Shown: positions 28,119-37,255 of the stretch, in pieces | Position numbering within the stretch: position 1 is the first letter of the stretch | Layout: every line of letters starts with the position of its first letter | NCBI RefSeq assembly: GCF_018881795.1 | Contig: NZ_JACVPQ010000001.1 | Location: 1,029,633 to 1,093,632 of the forward strand | DNA: 64,000 nt | From: Polynucleobacter sp. MWH-Jannik1A5 | Lineage (GTDB): Bacteria > Pseudomonadota > Gammaproteobacteria > Burkholderiales > Burkholderiaceae | Reading direction: 5' to 3' | Position numbers and translations under genes: made by a program | Notes under the pieces: model-generated | Told to the model about the DNA's origin: nothing | Database searches by the model: none | Seen by the model: only the letters and a program-made list of their open reading frames with translations

Positions 28119-28134
28119 ACACTAGATGTAGTGT
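28119..28134 (+). promoter_or_regulatory. NrdR box 2
   Basis: ACACTAGATGTAGTGT is a near-perfect palindrome matching the NrdR consensus at 14 of 16 positions. It lies just downstream of the predicted start of transcription, where bound NrdR-ATP/dATP would block nrdAB. Confidence 0.88.
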
Positions 28135-28207
28135 TTGAATCCAGCAATACCCCATTGTTTTTTAACGATATTTTGTCCAAATAACTATATATAGACGCAG
28201 GAGCAAC

Positions 28208-31189
28208 ATGACATACGCTAATCCACAAACAGCAGGCCAACCAACTGGTGCTAATAATCCAGGAATGAGTCCTGCAGGAGCTATTAACCAAGCTCCTTCT
28301 GCCGGTTTTGTTGCCGGTGGTGTTGGTGGTACTCAGGCAACCCAATTGTCTGATTACAAAATTATTCGCCGCAACGGATCAGTTGTTGCGTTTGAACCAT
28401 CCAAAATTGCCATTGCTGTAACTAAGGCGTTTTTAGCAGTTAATGGCGGCCAGGGCGCCGCTTCTGCACGTGTGCGTGAACAAGTAGAGCAATTGACTCA
28501 CTCTGTTGTGCGTGCATTGTTGCGTAGTCGTCCAAATGGCGGCACTTTCCACATTGAAGATATTCAAGATCAAGTTGAATTGGCTTTGATGCGTAGCGGA
28601 GAGCACAACGTTGCTCGCGCGTATGTTCTTTATCGTGAAAAGCGCAACCAAGAACGTGCTGCTCAGCAAGAAGTTTCGCAAGAAGCACAAACAGCTAATC
28701 AGGCTGGTGAGTCCGGTATTAAAGTGACTGATAACGGTGTTGAGAAGTGGCTGGATATGGCTGCTTTGCGTACCGTCATCGAAGCTGCCTGTGAGGGGTT
28801 AGGCACGCATATTGATGCCACCCCAATCATTACTGAAACCATTAAGAATTTGTACGATGGCGTGCCAATGGCGCAGGTGTATGACTCTGCGATTTTGGCT
28901 TCACGTACTTTGATTGAAAAAGATCCTGCGTATAGCCAAGTAACAGCGCGCATCTTGATGCACGTGATTCGTAAAGAAATTTTTGGCAAGGAAGTATTAC
29001 AAGGTGATACTCAAGCTGAGTACAGCACCTATTTCGCTAAGTACATCAACGAAGGTATTTCTGCGGAGTTATTGGACCCACGTATGCGTGAGTTCGACTT
29101 GCCACGCTTGGCTGCAGCCTTGAATGCGAGTCGTGACTTGCAGTTCAATTACCTCGGTTTGCAAACTTTGTATGACCGCTATTTCTTGCATATTGAAGAG
29201 CGTCGTATTGAAATGCCACAGGCATTCTTTATGCGTGTTGCAATGGGCTTGGCTTTGAATGAGATGGATCGTGAACGTCGTGCTATCGAGTTCTATGAAA
29301 TCCTCTCTACTTTTGATTTCATGTCCAGCACGCCAACATTGTTCAATTCAGCCACAACCCGTCCACAGCTCTCAAGCTGCTACTTGACGACTGTGGATGA
29401 TGACCTTGATGGCATCTACGAAGCATTGAAAGAAAATGCTTTGTTATCTAAATTTGCTGGCGGCTTGGGTAACGACTGGACCAATGTTCGTGCATTGGGT
29501 AGTCACATCAAAGGCACTAACGGTAAGTCACAAGGTGTCGTGCCATTCTTGAAAGTGGTGAATGACACTGCTGTTGCTGTTAACCAAGGTGGTAAGCGTA
29601 AGGGCGCGGTTTGCGCCTACTTGGAAACATGGCACTTAGATATTGAAGAATTCTTGGAGTTGCGCAAGAACACCGGCGATGATCGTCGTCGTACACATGA
29701 CATGAACACTTCTAACTGGATTCCAGACTTGTTCATGAAGCGCGTGATGGAGGGTGGCGATTGGACATTATTCTCACCATCCAATACCCCTGACTTGCAT
29801 GACAAATTTGGTAGAGCCTTTGAAGAAGCTTATGTTGCTTATGAGCAAAAAGCTGACCGTGGCGAATTGAAGCCATTCCGCCGTATTCCGGCGCAGCAAT
29901 TGTGGCGCAAGATGCTTGGCATGTTGTTTGAAACTGGCCACCCATGGATCACTTTCAAAGACCCTTGCAACATCCGTAGCCCACAGCAGCATATTGGTGT
30001 GGTGCACTCTTCTAACCTCTGTACTGAGATCACCCTCAATACCAACGAGACTGAGATTGCGGTTTGTAACTTGGGTTCTGTGAACTTAACTGCTCATATG
30101 ACTACCGATGCCAATGGCAAGATGATTTTGGATCACGAGAAGCTCCAAAGAACCGTGCGCACTGCAATGCGTATGCTGGATAACGTGATTGATATCAACT
30201 ACTACGCAGTTGCTAAGGCTCGTAACTCAAACTTAAAGCACCGTCCAGTTGGTATGGGCATCATGGGCTTCCAGGATTGCTTGCATATGCAGCGCATTCC
30301 TTACGCTAGCGATGAGGCTGTGAAGTTTGCAGATTCTTCTATGGAAGCGGTTTGCTACTACGCTTATCAAGCATCCAATGAGTTGGCTGAAGAACGTGGC
30401 GTTTACAGTACCTACAAAGGCTCCTTATGGGATCGCGGCATCCTCCCGCAGGATTCAGTAGCAATGTTGGCAGCTGAGCGCGGCGGCTACGTAGAAGTAG
30501 ACAACTCCTCCACTATGGACTGGAGTGGTTTGCGTGCACGTATTAAGCAACACGGTATGCGTAACTCGAATTGCGTGGCAATTGCGCCAACTGCAACGAT
30601 TTCAAACATCATTGGTGTTTCCGCTTGTATTGAGCCTACATTCCAGAACTTGTTTGTGAAATCCAACCTTTCCGGGGAATTCACAGTGGTTAACGAGTAC
30701 TTGGTGCGTGATTTGAAGGATCGCGGCCTCTGGGATGAAGTCATGATTGCCGATTTGAAGTACTTTGATGGCACTTTGTCTAAGATCGATCGTATTCCTC
30801 AGGATTTACGCGATTTATATGCAACAGCGTTTGAAGTTGAGCCAACTTGGTTGGTTGAAGCTGCTTCCCGCCGTCAAAAGTGGATCGATCAAGCTCAATC
30901 ACTCAATATTTACATGGGCGGCGCTTCTGGTAAGAAACTGGACGACACCTATAAGTTGGCTTGGTTGCGTGGCTTGAAGACTACTTATTACCTCCGCACT
31001 ATGGCAGCAACCCACGTTGAGAAATCAACTGTTGCTAGTGGCCAGCTGAACTCAGTTTCTAGTGGCGGCGGTGTAAATGGTACTGATGCTACTGCTGCGG
31101 GCGCTGCTGGTGGAGTCGAAGCTGATGGCCCAGTTTGCACAATGCGCCCAGGCGACGCTGGTTTCGAAGAATGTGAAGCATGCCAATAA
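28208..31189 (+). CDS. nrdA: Class Ia ribonucleoside-diphosphate reductase, alpha subunit
   Basis: Large catalytic subunit (993 residues) that reduces ribonucleoside diphosphates. An ATP-cone allosteric domain is near residues 50-145 after a Gly/Pro/Ala-rich lead. The barrel carries STPTLFNSAT and SSCYL near 380-395, and NLCTEI with N, C and E of the active site near 601-606. The end ECEACQ holds the swinging redox cysteine pair after a Gly/Ala-rich linker (VSSGGGVNGTDATAAG). It has a good AGGAGCAAC ribosome site and two NrdR boxes. nrdB follows 44 bp later. Confidence 0.96.
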   Translation: MTYANPQTAGQPTGANNPGMSPAGAINQAPSAGFVAGGVGGTQATQLSDYKIIRRNGSVVAFEPSKIAIAVTKAFLAVNGGQGAASARVREQVEQLTHSVVRALLRSRPNGGTFHIEDIQDQVELALMRSGEHNVARAYVLYREKRNQERAAQQEVSQEAQTANQAGESGIKVTDNGVEKWLDMAALRTVIEAACEGLGTHIDATPIITETIKNLYDGVPMAQVYDSAILASRTLIEKDPAYSQVTARILMHVIRKEIFGKEVLQGDTQAEYSTYFAKYINEGISAELLDPRMREFDLPRLAAALNASRDLQFNYLGLQTLYDRYFLHIEERRIEMPQAFFMRVAMGLALNEMDRERRAIEFYEILSTFDFMSSTPTLFNSATTRPQLSSCYLTTVDDDLDGIYEALKENALLSKFAGGLGNDWTNVRALGSHIKGTNGKSQGVVPFLKVVNDTAVAVNQGGKRKGAVCAYLETWHLDIEEFLELRKNTGDDRRRTHDMNTSNWIPDLFMKRVMEGGDWTLFSPSNTPDLHDKFGRAFEEAYVAYEQKADRGELKPFRRIPAQQLWRKMLGMLFETGHPWITFKDPCNIRSPQQHIGVVHSSNLCTEITLNTNETEIAVCNLGSVNLTAHMTTDANGKMILDHEKLQRTVRTAMRMLDNVIDINYYAVAKARNSNLKHRPVGMGIMGFQDCLHMQRIPYASDEAVKFADSSMEAVCYYAYQASNELAEERGVYSTYKGSLWDRGILPQDSVAMLAAERGGYVEVDNSSTMDWSGLRARIKQHGMRNSNCVAIAPTATISNIIGVSACIEPTFQNLFVKSNLSGEFTVVNEYLVRDLKDRGLWDEVMIADLKYFDGTLSKIDRIPQDLRDLYATAFEVEPTWLVEAASRRQKWIDQAQSLNIYMGGASGKKLDDTYKLAWLRGLKTTYYLRTMAATHVEKSTVASGQLNSVSSGGGVNGTDATAAGAAGGVEADGPVCTMRPGDAGFEECEACQ

Positions 31190-31233
31190 GCCATTCGCTT
31201 ATTGGCCATAAATAGAAGAATCAGGAGAAAGTT

Positions 31234-32418
31234 ATGTTGAATTGGGAAGAGGAAGTTGCTCCAGCACTAGCGAAAGCTGGTCTTGCACCGCAGCCGGTTG
31301 CAGTGGAGCCACAACGTCCACAGCCAGATCAAGTGGCAATGGCACCACAAGCTGCAGCACCTGCGCCAGTAGCGGCCGCTAATGTATCTGGCGGCGCAGC
31401 CTTGCGTGTAAATGCTGCTGATAAGCGCGTGATTAATGCTAAGACTGACGTAAATCAGTTAGTTCCATTTAAGTACAAATGGGCTTGGGAGAAGTATTTG
31501 GCAGGTTGTGCAAACCACTGGATGCCACAAGAGATCAATATGAATCGCGATATTGCGCTTTGGAAAGATCCAAATGGTCTGACCGAAGATGAGCGTCGCA
31601 TTATTAAGCGCAACCTTGGTTTCTTTACGACTGCTGATTCTTTGGCTGCAAACAACATTGTTTTGGGTACTTATCGCCACATTACTGCCCCAGAATGCCG
31701 TCAATACCTATTGCGCCAGGCTTTTGAAGAGGCAATTCATACCCACGCGTACCAATATATTGTGGAATCTTTGGGCTTAGATCAGTCTGAAATCTTTAAT
31801 GCGTACAACGAGATTGAGTCAATTCGTGCCAAAGATGAGTTCTTGATTCCTTATATTGATGTGCTTACTAACCCAAATTTCAAGACTGGCACGCTTGAAG
31901 CTGACCAAACTTTGCTCCGATCACTAATTGTTTTTGCTTGTGTGATGGAAGGTTTGTTCTTTTATGTTGGTTTTACGCAAATACTTGCAATGGGTCGTCA
32001 AAACAAAATGACGGGTGCTGCTGAGCAGTATCAATACATCCTTCGCGATGAGTCTATGCACTGCAATTTTGGTATCGATTTGATTAACCAAATCAAGCTG
32101 GAGAACCCGCAGTTATGGACTTCCGCGTTCAAAGACGAGATCAAATCGATCTTCGAAAAAGCGGTCGAATTAGAGTACCGTTATGCCGAAGATACGATGC
32201 CTCGCGGAGTGCTCGGATTGAACGCTCCGATGTTCAAAGGGTACCTAAGATACATTTGTAATCGCAGATGTTTGCAAATAGGACTTGACGCGATGTTCCC
32301 AAATGAAGAGAATCCATTTCCATGGATGTCAGAAATGATTGATCTGAAAAAAGAACGAAACTTTTTTGAGACACGCGTTATTGAGTATCAAACCGGTGGT
32401 GCGCTTAGTTGGGAGTAG
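31234..32418 (+). CDS. nrdB: Class Ia ribonucleoside-diphosphate reductase, beta subunit
   Basis: Radical-generating subunit (394 residues). The di-iron ligands are in [10 protein letters not shown] (near 170) and DESMHCNFG (near 272), with an earlier Asp in TADSLA. The Tyr after HTHA is placed like the radical Tyr122 of E. coli. The first 65 residues are an Ala/Pro/Gln-rich extension absent from E. coli NrdB, seen in relatives. AGGAGAAAG precedes the ATG. A UUCG-capped terminator lies about 150 bp after the stop. Confidence 0.95.
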   Translation: MLNWEEEVAPALAKAGLAPQPVAVEPQRPQPDQVAMAPQAAAPAPVAAANVSGGAALRVNAADKRVINAKTDVNQLVPFKYKWAWEKYLAGCANHWMPQEINMNRDIALWKDPNGLTEDERRIIKRNLGFFTTADSLAANNIVLGTYRHITAPECRQYLLRQAFEEAIHTHAYQYIVESLGLDQSEIFNAYNEIESIRAKDEFLIPYIDVLTNPNFKTGTLEADQTLLRSLIVFACVMEGLFFYVGFTQILAMGRQNKMTGAAEQYQYILRDESMHCNFGIDLINQIKLENPQLWTSAFKDEIKSIFEKAVELEYRYAEDTMPRGVLGLNAPMFKGYLRYICNRRCLQIGLDAMFPNEENPFPWMSEMIDLKKERNFFETRVIEYQTGGALSWE

Positions 32419-32751
32419 TTGGGTAAGTAATGAAGCGCATAACTGGCTAAATAGGAGATTAGACGGTTGGATAGTTTTAGAAGTCAGCAAAACCAGACTC
32501 AAATCCGAAAACCCTTGCTCAAGGGTGCCTGGGCTATTCTCTCTATTTTTTCCAGCACATTTAAGAAGCCGTTGTCCTTCGGGGCCACGGCTTTTTTTCC
32601 AGGATTCATTAGCGTGCAGCACTTAGCATCAAGCCGCGCGCCGATGAATGGCTCGCTCGTCAGATCCAAGAGGTTGCAAAACCAGGCGGAAATGAGTGGT
32701 CGGGTCTTCTTAATGTAGTTTGTACTAATCCTCACGTGAAGGAGCAATACT
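32419..32751 (+). other. 333-bp intergenic region between nrdB and the H1-like gene
   Basis: No convincing gene is present. It holds a short hairpin at 32511-32526 (ACCCTT / AAGGGT), the nrdB terminator at 32566-32598, and then about 150 bp that must contain the promoter of the H1-like gene. An 83-codon open frame at 32467-32718 runs through the terminator and is not believed. Confidence 0.6.
32566..32598 (+). terminator. Intrinsic terminator with UUCG tetraloop after nrdAB
   Basis: An approximately 12-bp stem (AAGCCGTTGTCC / GGGCCACGGCTT, one mismatch and one G-U pair) closes on C(UUCG)G, an exceptionally stable tetraloop, and is followed by seven T. Confidence 0.92.
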
Positions 32752-33066
32752 ATGGCAACTGCCAAGAAAAAACCTGCTGCAAAGAAACCAGCTGCTAAGA
32801 AAAAAGTAGCTGCTAAGAAGCCTGCTGCTAAAAAAGTAGCTAAAAAGAAGCCTGCTGCTAAGAAAAAAGTAGCTGCTAAGAAGCCTGCTGCTAAAAAAGT
32901 AGCTAAAAAGCGTCCTGCTGCTAAAAAAGCTGCGGCTAAAAAGCCAGCTGCTAAAAAAGTAGCTAAAAAGCGTCCTGCTGCTAAGAAAAAAGCTGCGGCT
33001 AAAAAGCCTGCTGCTAAAAAAGCTGCAAAAAAGGTTGCTAAAAAGCGCGTAGCAAAAAAAAAGTAA
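32752..33066 (+). CDS. Histone H1-like Lys/Ala-rich DNA-binding protein
   Basis: A 104-residue protein made almost wholly of Lys, Ala, Pro and Val, with repeated KKPAAKK/KKVAAKK units like eukaryotic histone H1 tails and bacterial HctB/AlgP proteins. It probably binds DNA without sequence specificity and compacts the nucleoid. AAGGAG sits 7 bp before the ATG. The annotated frame ends KKK-stop right after a nine-A run, whereas the -1 frame stays Lys/Ala-rich for 42 more residues and ends in a Trp/Pro-containing tail. The true full-length product may therefore be 146 residues. A strong terminator follows the extended frame, not the short one. Confidence 0.85.
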   Translation: MATAKKKPAAKKPAAKKKVAAKKPAAKKVAKKKPAAKKKVAAKKPAAKKVAKKRPAAKKAAAKKPAAKKVAKKRPAAKKKAAAKKPAAKKAAKKVAKKRVAKKK

Positions 33067-33191
33067 GTAAGCCTGCTGCGAAGAAAGCGGGCTCTGCTGT
33101 AAAAAAGCCCGCGGCTAAGAAAGCTGCACCAGCGACTAGTGCGTTGAATCCTGCCGCTGCTTGGCCCTTCCCAACTGGCACACGTCCTTAA
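33054..33191 (+). other. Slippery A9 run and -1 frame extension of the H1-like gene
   Basis: Nine A (33054-33062) then G form an in-frame A_AAA_AAG heptamer at 33057-33063, the same heptamer as the dnaX frameshift site of E. coli, with the zero-frame stop TAA immediately after. In the -1 frame translation continues from 33063 as VSKPAAKKAGSAVKK and onwards for 42 residues to a stop at 33189-33191, ending LNPAAAWPFPTGTRP. A 7-bp GC-rich hairpin (33087-33093 with 33106-33112) lies 23 nt downstream, farther than the usual stimulatory distance. Programmed frameshift, transcript slippage, a mutation or an assembly error could each explain it. Confidence 0.7.
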
Positions 33192-33210
33192 TTGGACGGG
33201 TGTTACTAGA

Positions 33211-33238
33211 AGGGGTCTCTCACGAGACCCCTTTTTTT
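33211..33238 (+). terminator. Intrinsic terminator after the H1-like gene
   Basis: A perfect 9-bp stem (AGGGGTCTC / GAGACCCCT, loop TCAC) ends in a T-run, 20 bp after the stop of the -1 frame tail. Confidence 0.93.
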
Positions 33239-33281
33239 ATTTCCTAAATTTGGATGACTCGGACTGGAGTCGGAGAGGTGT

Positions 33282-34241
33282 TTAGAAGCTGAAGCCAAAA
33301 GCCGTTTTAAATTGCTCGGCGATCTGATCTTTGCTGAGTTGGTGATTTTGTGGTCCTTGGTGGGTAATTTTGATTGAACCCATGAGACTGGCTAGGCGAC
33401 CGGTAGTTTCCCAATCCATGCCATTTTCCAGTCCAAACAGTAAACCACCCCGGAATGCGTCACCGCAACCAGTTGGATCAACCACTTTCGCTGCTGGTAC
33501 AGGTGGAATGGCAATGCATTTGCCTTCAAAGTAGATGTCAGCACCTTCAGCACCCTTGGTAACGATGAGCGCTTTAACGCGTTCAGCTACTTTTGCCAAA
33601 CTTAAACCCGTTCTTTGAGAAAGCATTTCCCCTTCATAGTCGTTTACGGCAAGATAGCTCGCGATGTCAACGAGCTCTAGGAGCTCTGGACCATTAAACA
33701 TTGGCAAGCCTTGGCCTGGATCAAAAATAAATGGAATATTGGCATTAGCCAACTGATGGCAATGCTCCCACATACCTTGGCGACCATCGGGAGCAACAAT
33801 TCCTAATTTAGCCTCACCTTTAGCGTTCTTACTGCGCTCAGCTATCACGGCTGATACTTGGTTGAGGTGTGACTCGCCCATTGCTCCTGGATGAAAAGCT
33901 GTAATCTGATTATTGGCCTGATCGGTTGTGATCATTGCTTGTGCGGTAAAAGCATTCTGGATCTGGCGAATATGGCTGGCATCAATTTGAAGCTGTTCAA
34001 GACGTGTCATGTAGGGGGCGGCATCTCCTCCAACGGTCGCCATGATGATGGGGTCGCCACCCAAAAGGTTAAGGTTGTAGGCAATATTGCCAGCACAACC
34101 ACCAAACTCTCGACGCATTGTCGGAACCAGGAAGGCTACGTTCAGGATGTGAATTTGCTCAGGCAGAATCTGATCGGCAAATTTGCCTTCAAAGTTCATG
34201 ATGGTGTCGTAGGCAATAGAGCCACAGATCAAGCTAGCCAT
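33282..34241 (-). CDS. PfkB-family carbohydrate/nucleoside kinase
   Basis: Ribokinase-fold sugar or nucleoside kinase of 319 residues. The GGCAGNIAYNLNLLGG segment near residue 47 is the first PfkB signature, and DPTGCGDAFRGG near 255 holds the catalytic Asp and anion hole. The sequence resembles proteins annotated as adenosine kinase in Burkholderiales. Substrate is not proven. It lies downstream of prmA-DUF3426 on the same strand with a 52-bp gap. Confidence 0.85.
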   Translation of the reverse strand: MASLICGSIAYDTIMNFEGKFADQILPEQIHILNVAFLVPTMRREFGGCAGNIAYNLNLLGGDPIIMATVGGDAAPYMTRLEQLQIDASHIRQIQNAFTAQAMITTDQANNQITAFHPGAMGESHLNQVSAVIAERSKNAKGEAKLGIVAPDGRQGMWEHCHQLANANIPFIFDPGQGLPMFNGPELLELVDIASYLAVNDYEGEMLSQRTGLSLAKVAERVKALIVTKGAEGADIYFEGKCIAIPPVPAAKVVDPTGCGDAFRGGLLFGLENGMDWETTGRLASLMGSIKITHQGPQNHQLSKDQIAEQFKTAFGFSF

Positions 34242-34293
34242 AAATTACTTTCTTTATAGAAATAGGAGGTAAAGGTGATGTTAATCAATGGAT

Positions 34294-35823
34294 TTAAGGG
34301 TAAAGCACCCGCACGCGATAGCCTGCAGCATTGGGTGGCAAGTTGATTGGTAATTCAATCTGTAATAGCTCACCTGAAGGAATACCTTTTTTCAAAACGT
34401 CTGGATGCGTGTCTTGCCAAGTTTGAGGAATCCACTCTTGCGGAGAAAATTGCAGTGATTTGATTTCAGATTCTTCTGCATCTGTCAGAGTAATTTCTAA
34501 ATTTGGCGGTAAAACAGCAATCGCAAGACGATTTTGTATTTCAACTTGCAATAGAGATTGATTTGCGGGGCTTTTAAGGCCTTCTCGCACGTTTTCTGGT
34601 GAAAGTGCAGCTGAAGTTATTTTCCAGGCAGCAAAATCGCTTACAGCGCGATCTAGACATCCTAGTGCGCTACAAAGTTTTGCATCAATACGCTGTAAAA
34701 CTTGAAATGCGTTTACAGAAATCGCATGAGATGTTCCATCCACGCGTGGTGCGACTGCAGGAAGTAATGCATTTCTCGATAAATGCTCTCCAAAAACAAG
34801 TAAGAGCACCAAGAAAACAGCGTAAAGAGCTAACTTAAAACTTTTTTTTTGAGCAGGTGCAACAAAAGCAGTATCTGTACCGCTCTGTTTATCTTTGTTT
34901 AGGGTGCCATGCAAGCAAACCCAACCTTCGCTCTCTTTCCAGACTGAGAGTTTGAGCCATTGACTATATGTGGCAATGACCTCTTCAGCTTGGCGGGCAA
35001 GCACTCCCGATAAAACAATGCGTCCGCCTAATTTCATCTTATTTACCAGTGCAGGTGCAAGCACTTGCAGTGGGTTGGCCAAAATATTAGCCATCACGAT
35101 GTCGTATTTGGTCTCAGCGGCGAGTTCAACCGCACCTTCGTTTGGCAGAACAAAGCGAATGGTGGTGTTATTGATTTCTGCATTGCTACGGGCTGCAACC
35201 ATGGCTTGGGGGTCGATATCAGTACCGACGACGGGATTGCAACCCAGCTTTGCCGCAGCAATTGCCAAAATTCCTGAGCCACAGCCGTAATCCAAGAGGC
35301 TTTGGTTTTGTAAATTACCTTGTTGTTCAAGCCAAAGTAGGCATAAATGCGTAGTGGGATGACTGCCTGTACCAAAGGCAAGTCCAGGATCAACAGCAAG
35401 ACAAATCGCATTCGGATCACTTGGCGCATCGTGCCATGAAGGTACTACCCAAATGCGTTCACCAATCTGAATGGGGGCAAATTGACTTTGCGTAAGTCTG
35501 ACCCAATCTTGTTCTTCAACCGTCTTTTCTTGAGGAGGCGCTAACTGGAAGCCGGCCTCTTTAAGGGATTCCAGCAACTCAGGAATAAACTCTGCGGAAC
35601 CCGATGCATCAATATCGGGATTAAAGAGAGCGGTTACAGCGGATCGATCCCAGGCTTGTACTTCTGGAGAAAGTCCCGGCTCTCCATAGAGAGGGTTTTC
35701 ATCGTATCCGCCAGCGGCGTCGTCTTCAACAGTGACTGATAGGGCGCCCAATTCCAAAAGCGCATCACCCAGAGGTTCTGCGATTTCAGCTGCTACCGTG
35801 AATACCAGCTCACGATAAGACAT
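34294..35823 (-). CDS. prmA: PrmA (L11 methyltransferase) fused to a DUF3426 membrane domain
   Basis: One 509-residue frame joins two normally separate proteins. Residues 1-310 are PrmA, which trimethylates ribosomal protein L11: substrate-binding N-terminal domain, SAM motif LLDYGCGSGILA at 177-188 and ANILANPL near 245. Residues 331-347 form one transmembrane helix, and the rest is the DUF3426 periplasmic-type domain. The N-terminal zinc ribbon usual for DUF3426 proteins is missing. The join, at residues 325-328, is coded by nine consecutive A (34842-34850 on the minus strand); slippage by one base either way gives a stop within a few codons and frees PrmA. No ATG exists after residue 263. 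Confidence 0.88.
   Translation of the reverse strand: MSYRELVFTVAAEIAEPLGDALLELGALSVTVEDDAAGGYDENPLYGEPGLSPEVQAWDRSAVTALFNPDIDASGSAEFIPELLESLKEAGFQLAPPQEKTVEEQDWVRLTQSQFAPIQIGERIWVVPSWHDAPSDPNAICLAVDPGLAFGTGSHPTTHLCLLWLEQQGNLQNQSLLDYGCGSGILAIAAAKLGCNPVVGTDIDPQAMVAARSNAEINNTTIRFVLPNEGAVELAAETKYDIVMANILANPLQVLAPALVNKMKLGGRIVLSGVLARQAEEVIATYSQWLKLSVWKESEGWVCLHGTLNKDKQSGTDTAFVAPAQKKSFKLALYAVFLVLLLVFGEHLSRNALLPAVAPRVDGTSHAISVNAFQVLQRIDAKLCSALGCLDRAVSDFAAWKITSAALSPENVREGLKSPANQSLLQVEIQNRLAIAVLPPNLEITLTDAEESEIKSLQFSPQEWIPQTWQDTHPDVLKKGIPSGELLQIELPINLPPNAAGYRVRVLYP
34842..34850 (-). other. A9 run at the PrmA/DUF3426 junction
   Basis: On the coding strand the codons read CAA AAA AAA AGT, so A_AAA_AAA is in frame. 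A -1 shift gives AAG TTT TAA (stop after Lys-Phe); a +1 shift gives GTT TTA AGT TAG. Only the unshifted frame enters the membrane helix. Confidence 0.75.
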
Positions 35824-35839
35824 CGGGCGCCTGCATTAA

Positions 35840-37204
35840 TTAGGATTTACCGCGACTTGCAGCTTGCTCTTCTAAGCGATGCTCCAAGTAATGAATGCTG
35901 GTACCGCCTTCAATGAAGTTGGGATCAAGCATCAGTTCACGATGAAGTGGCACGTTGGTTGTAATTCCATCAATCACCATTTCGGACAAAGCAATTTGCA
36001 TACGACGAATGGCTTGCTCGCGAGTATTGCCGTAAGAAATGAGTTTGCCAATCATAGAGTCGTAATTGGATGGCACTACATAACCGCTATAAGCATGTGA
36101 GTCGACGCGAATGCCAGGACCGCCCGGCATATGGAATGAACCAATCTTGCCTGGGCTTGGAGTGAATTTGAATGGATCTTCAGCATTTAAGCGGCACTCA
36201 ATGGCATGTCCACGGAAAACGATATCTTTCTGGCGATAACTGAGTTTTAGGCCAGCAGTAATACGAATCTGCTCTTGAACAATGTCCACGCCCGTAATCA
36301 TTTCAGTAACCGGGTGCTCTACTTGAACACGGGTATTCATCTCAATGAAGAAGAACTCACCATTTTCATAAAGGAATTCGAATGTGCCTGCGCCGCGGTA
36401 GCCAATCTTGCGACAAGCTTCTGCACAACGCTCGCCAATTTTGGCGATTAGACGGCGATCAATGCCGGGTGCCGGAGCTTCCTCAATCACTTTTTGGTGA
36501 CGACGCTGCATGGAGCAATCGCGTTCACCCAGCCAAATCGCGTTGCCATGGGTATCAGCCAGAATTTGAATCTCTACGTGTCGAGGTTTTTCTAAAAACT
36601 TCTCCATATAGACTTCTGGGTTGCCAAAGGCGCGACCAGCTTCTTCGCGAGTCATATTCACCGCATTGATTAAGTGCGCTTCTGTGTGAACCACGCGCAT
36701 ACCGCGTCCACCACCACCACCAGCCGCTTTAATAATGACTGGGTAGCCTACTTTTTTTGCTGCTGCAACGATCTCTTTTGGATTATCAGGAAGAGCACCT
36801 TCAGATCCGGGAACGCAAGGCACACCCGCTTTAATCATGGCGCGTTTAGCAGAAACCTTGTCACCCATTAAACGAATAGATGCTGCCGTAGGCCCGATAA
36901 AGGCAAAGCCAGATTTCTCAACGCGTTCAGCAAAGTCTGCGTTTTCGGAAAGGAAGCCATACCCAGGATGGATTGCTTCTGCATCAGTTACTTCTGCTGC
37001 AGAAATAATCGCTGGCATATTGAGATAGCTTAGCGGAGACGGCGCTGGTCCAATGCACACCGCTTCATCAGCGAGCCTCACATACTTGGCTTCTTTATCT
37101 GCGGTTGAATACACCACCACAGTTTTAATTCCCAACTCGCGGCATGCGCGTTGGATGCGGAGAGCAATTTCTCCCCGATTGGCAATCAGAATCTTATCGA
37201 ACAT
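35840..37204 (-). CDS. accC: Acetyl-CoA carboxylase biotin carboxylase subunit
   Basis: ATP-grasp enzyme (454 residues) that carboxylates biotin on AccB for malonyl-CoA synthesis. [17 protein letters not shown] begins the protein; the glycine-rich ATP loop [12 protein letters not shown] is near 159, and the [14 protein letters not shown] catalytic segment is near 288. It follows accB by 51 bp on the same strand; aroQ-accB-accC-prmA is a conserved order in betaproteobacteria. Confidence 0.97.
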   Translation of the reverse strand: MFDKILIANRGEIALRIQRACRELGIKTVVVYSTADKEAKYVRLADEAVCIGPAPSPLSYLNMPAIISAAEVTDAEAIHPGYGFLSENADFAERVEKSGFAFIGPTAASIRLMGDKVSAKRAMIKAGVPCVPGSEGALPDNPKEIVAAAKKVGYPVIIKAAGGGGGRGMRVVHTEAHLINAVNMTREEAGRAFGNPEVYMEKFLEKPRHVEIQILADTHGNAIWLGERDCSMQRRHQKVIEEAPAPGIDRRLIAKIGERCAEACRKIGYRGAGTFEFLYENGEFFFIEMNTRVQVEHPVTEMITGVDIVQEQIRITAGLKLSYRQKDIVFRGHAIECRLNAEDPFKFTPSPGKIGSFHMPGGPGIRVDSHAYSGYVVPSNYDSMIGKLISYGNTREQAIRRMQIALSEMVIDGITTNVPLHRELMLDPNFIEGGTSIHYLEHRLEEQAASRGKS

Positions 37205-37255
37205 GTCGGCTCTGAGTTAAGTAACGGTGAATTGGAATAGATCTAAGTTGATCTA

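Noticed and set aside
32467-32718. 83-codon open frame between nrdB and the H1-like gene
   Set aside because: It reads through the strong UUCG terminator at 32566-32598 and matches nothing I know.
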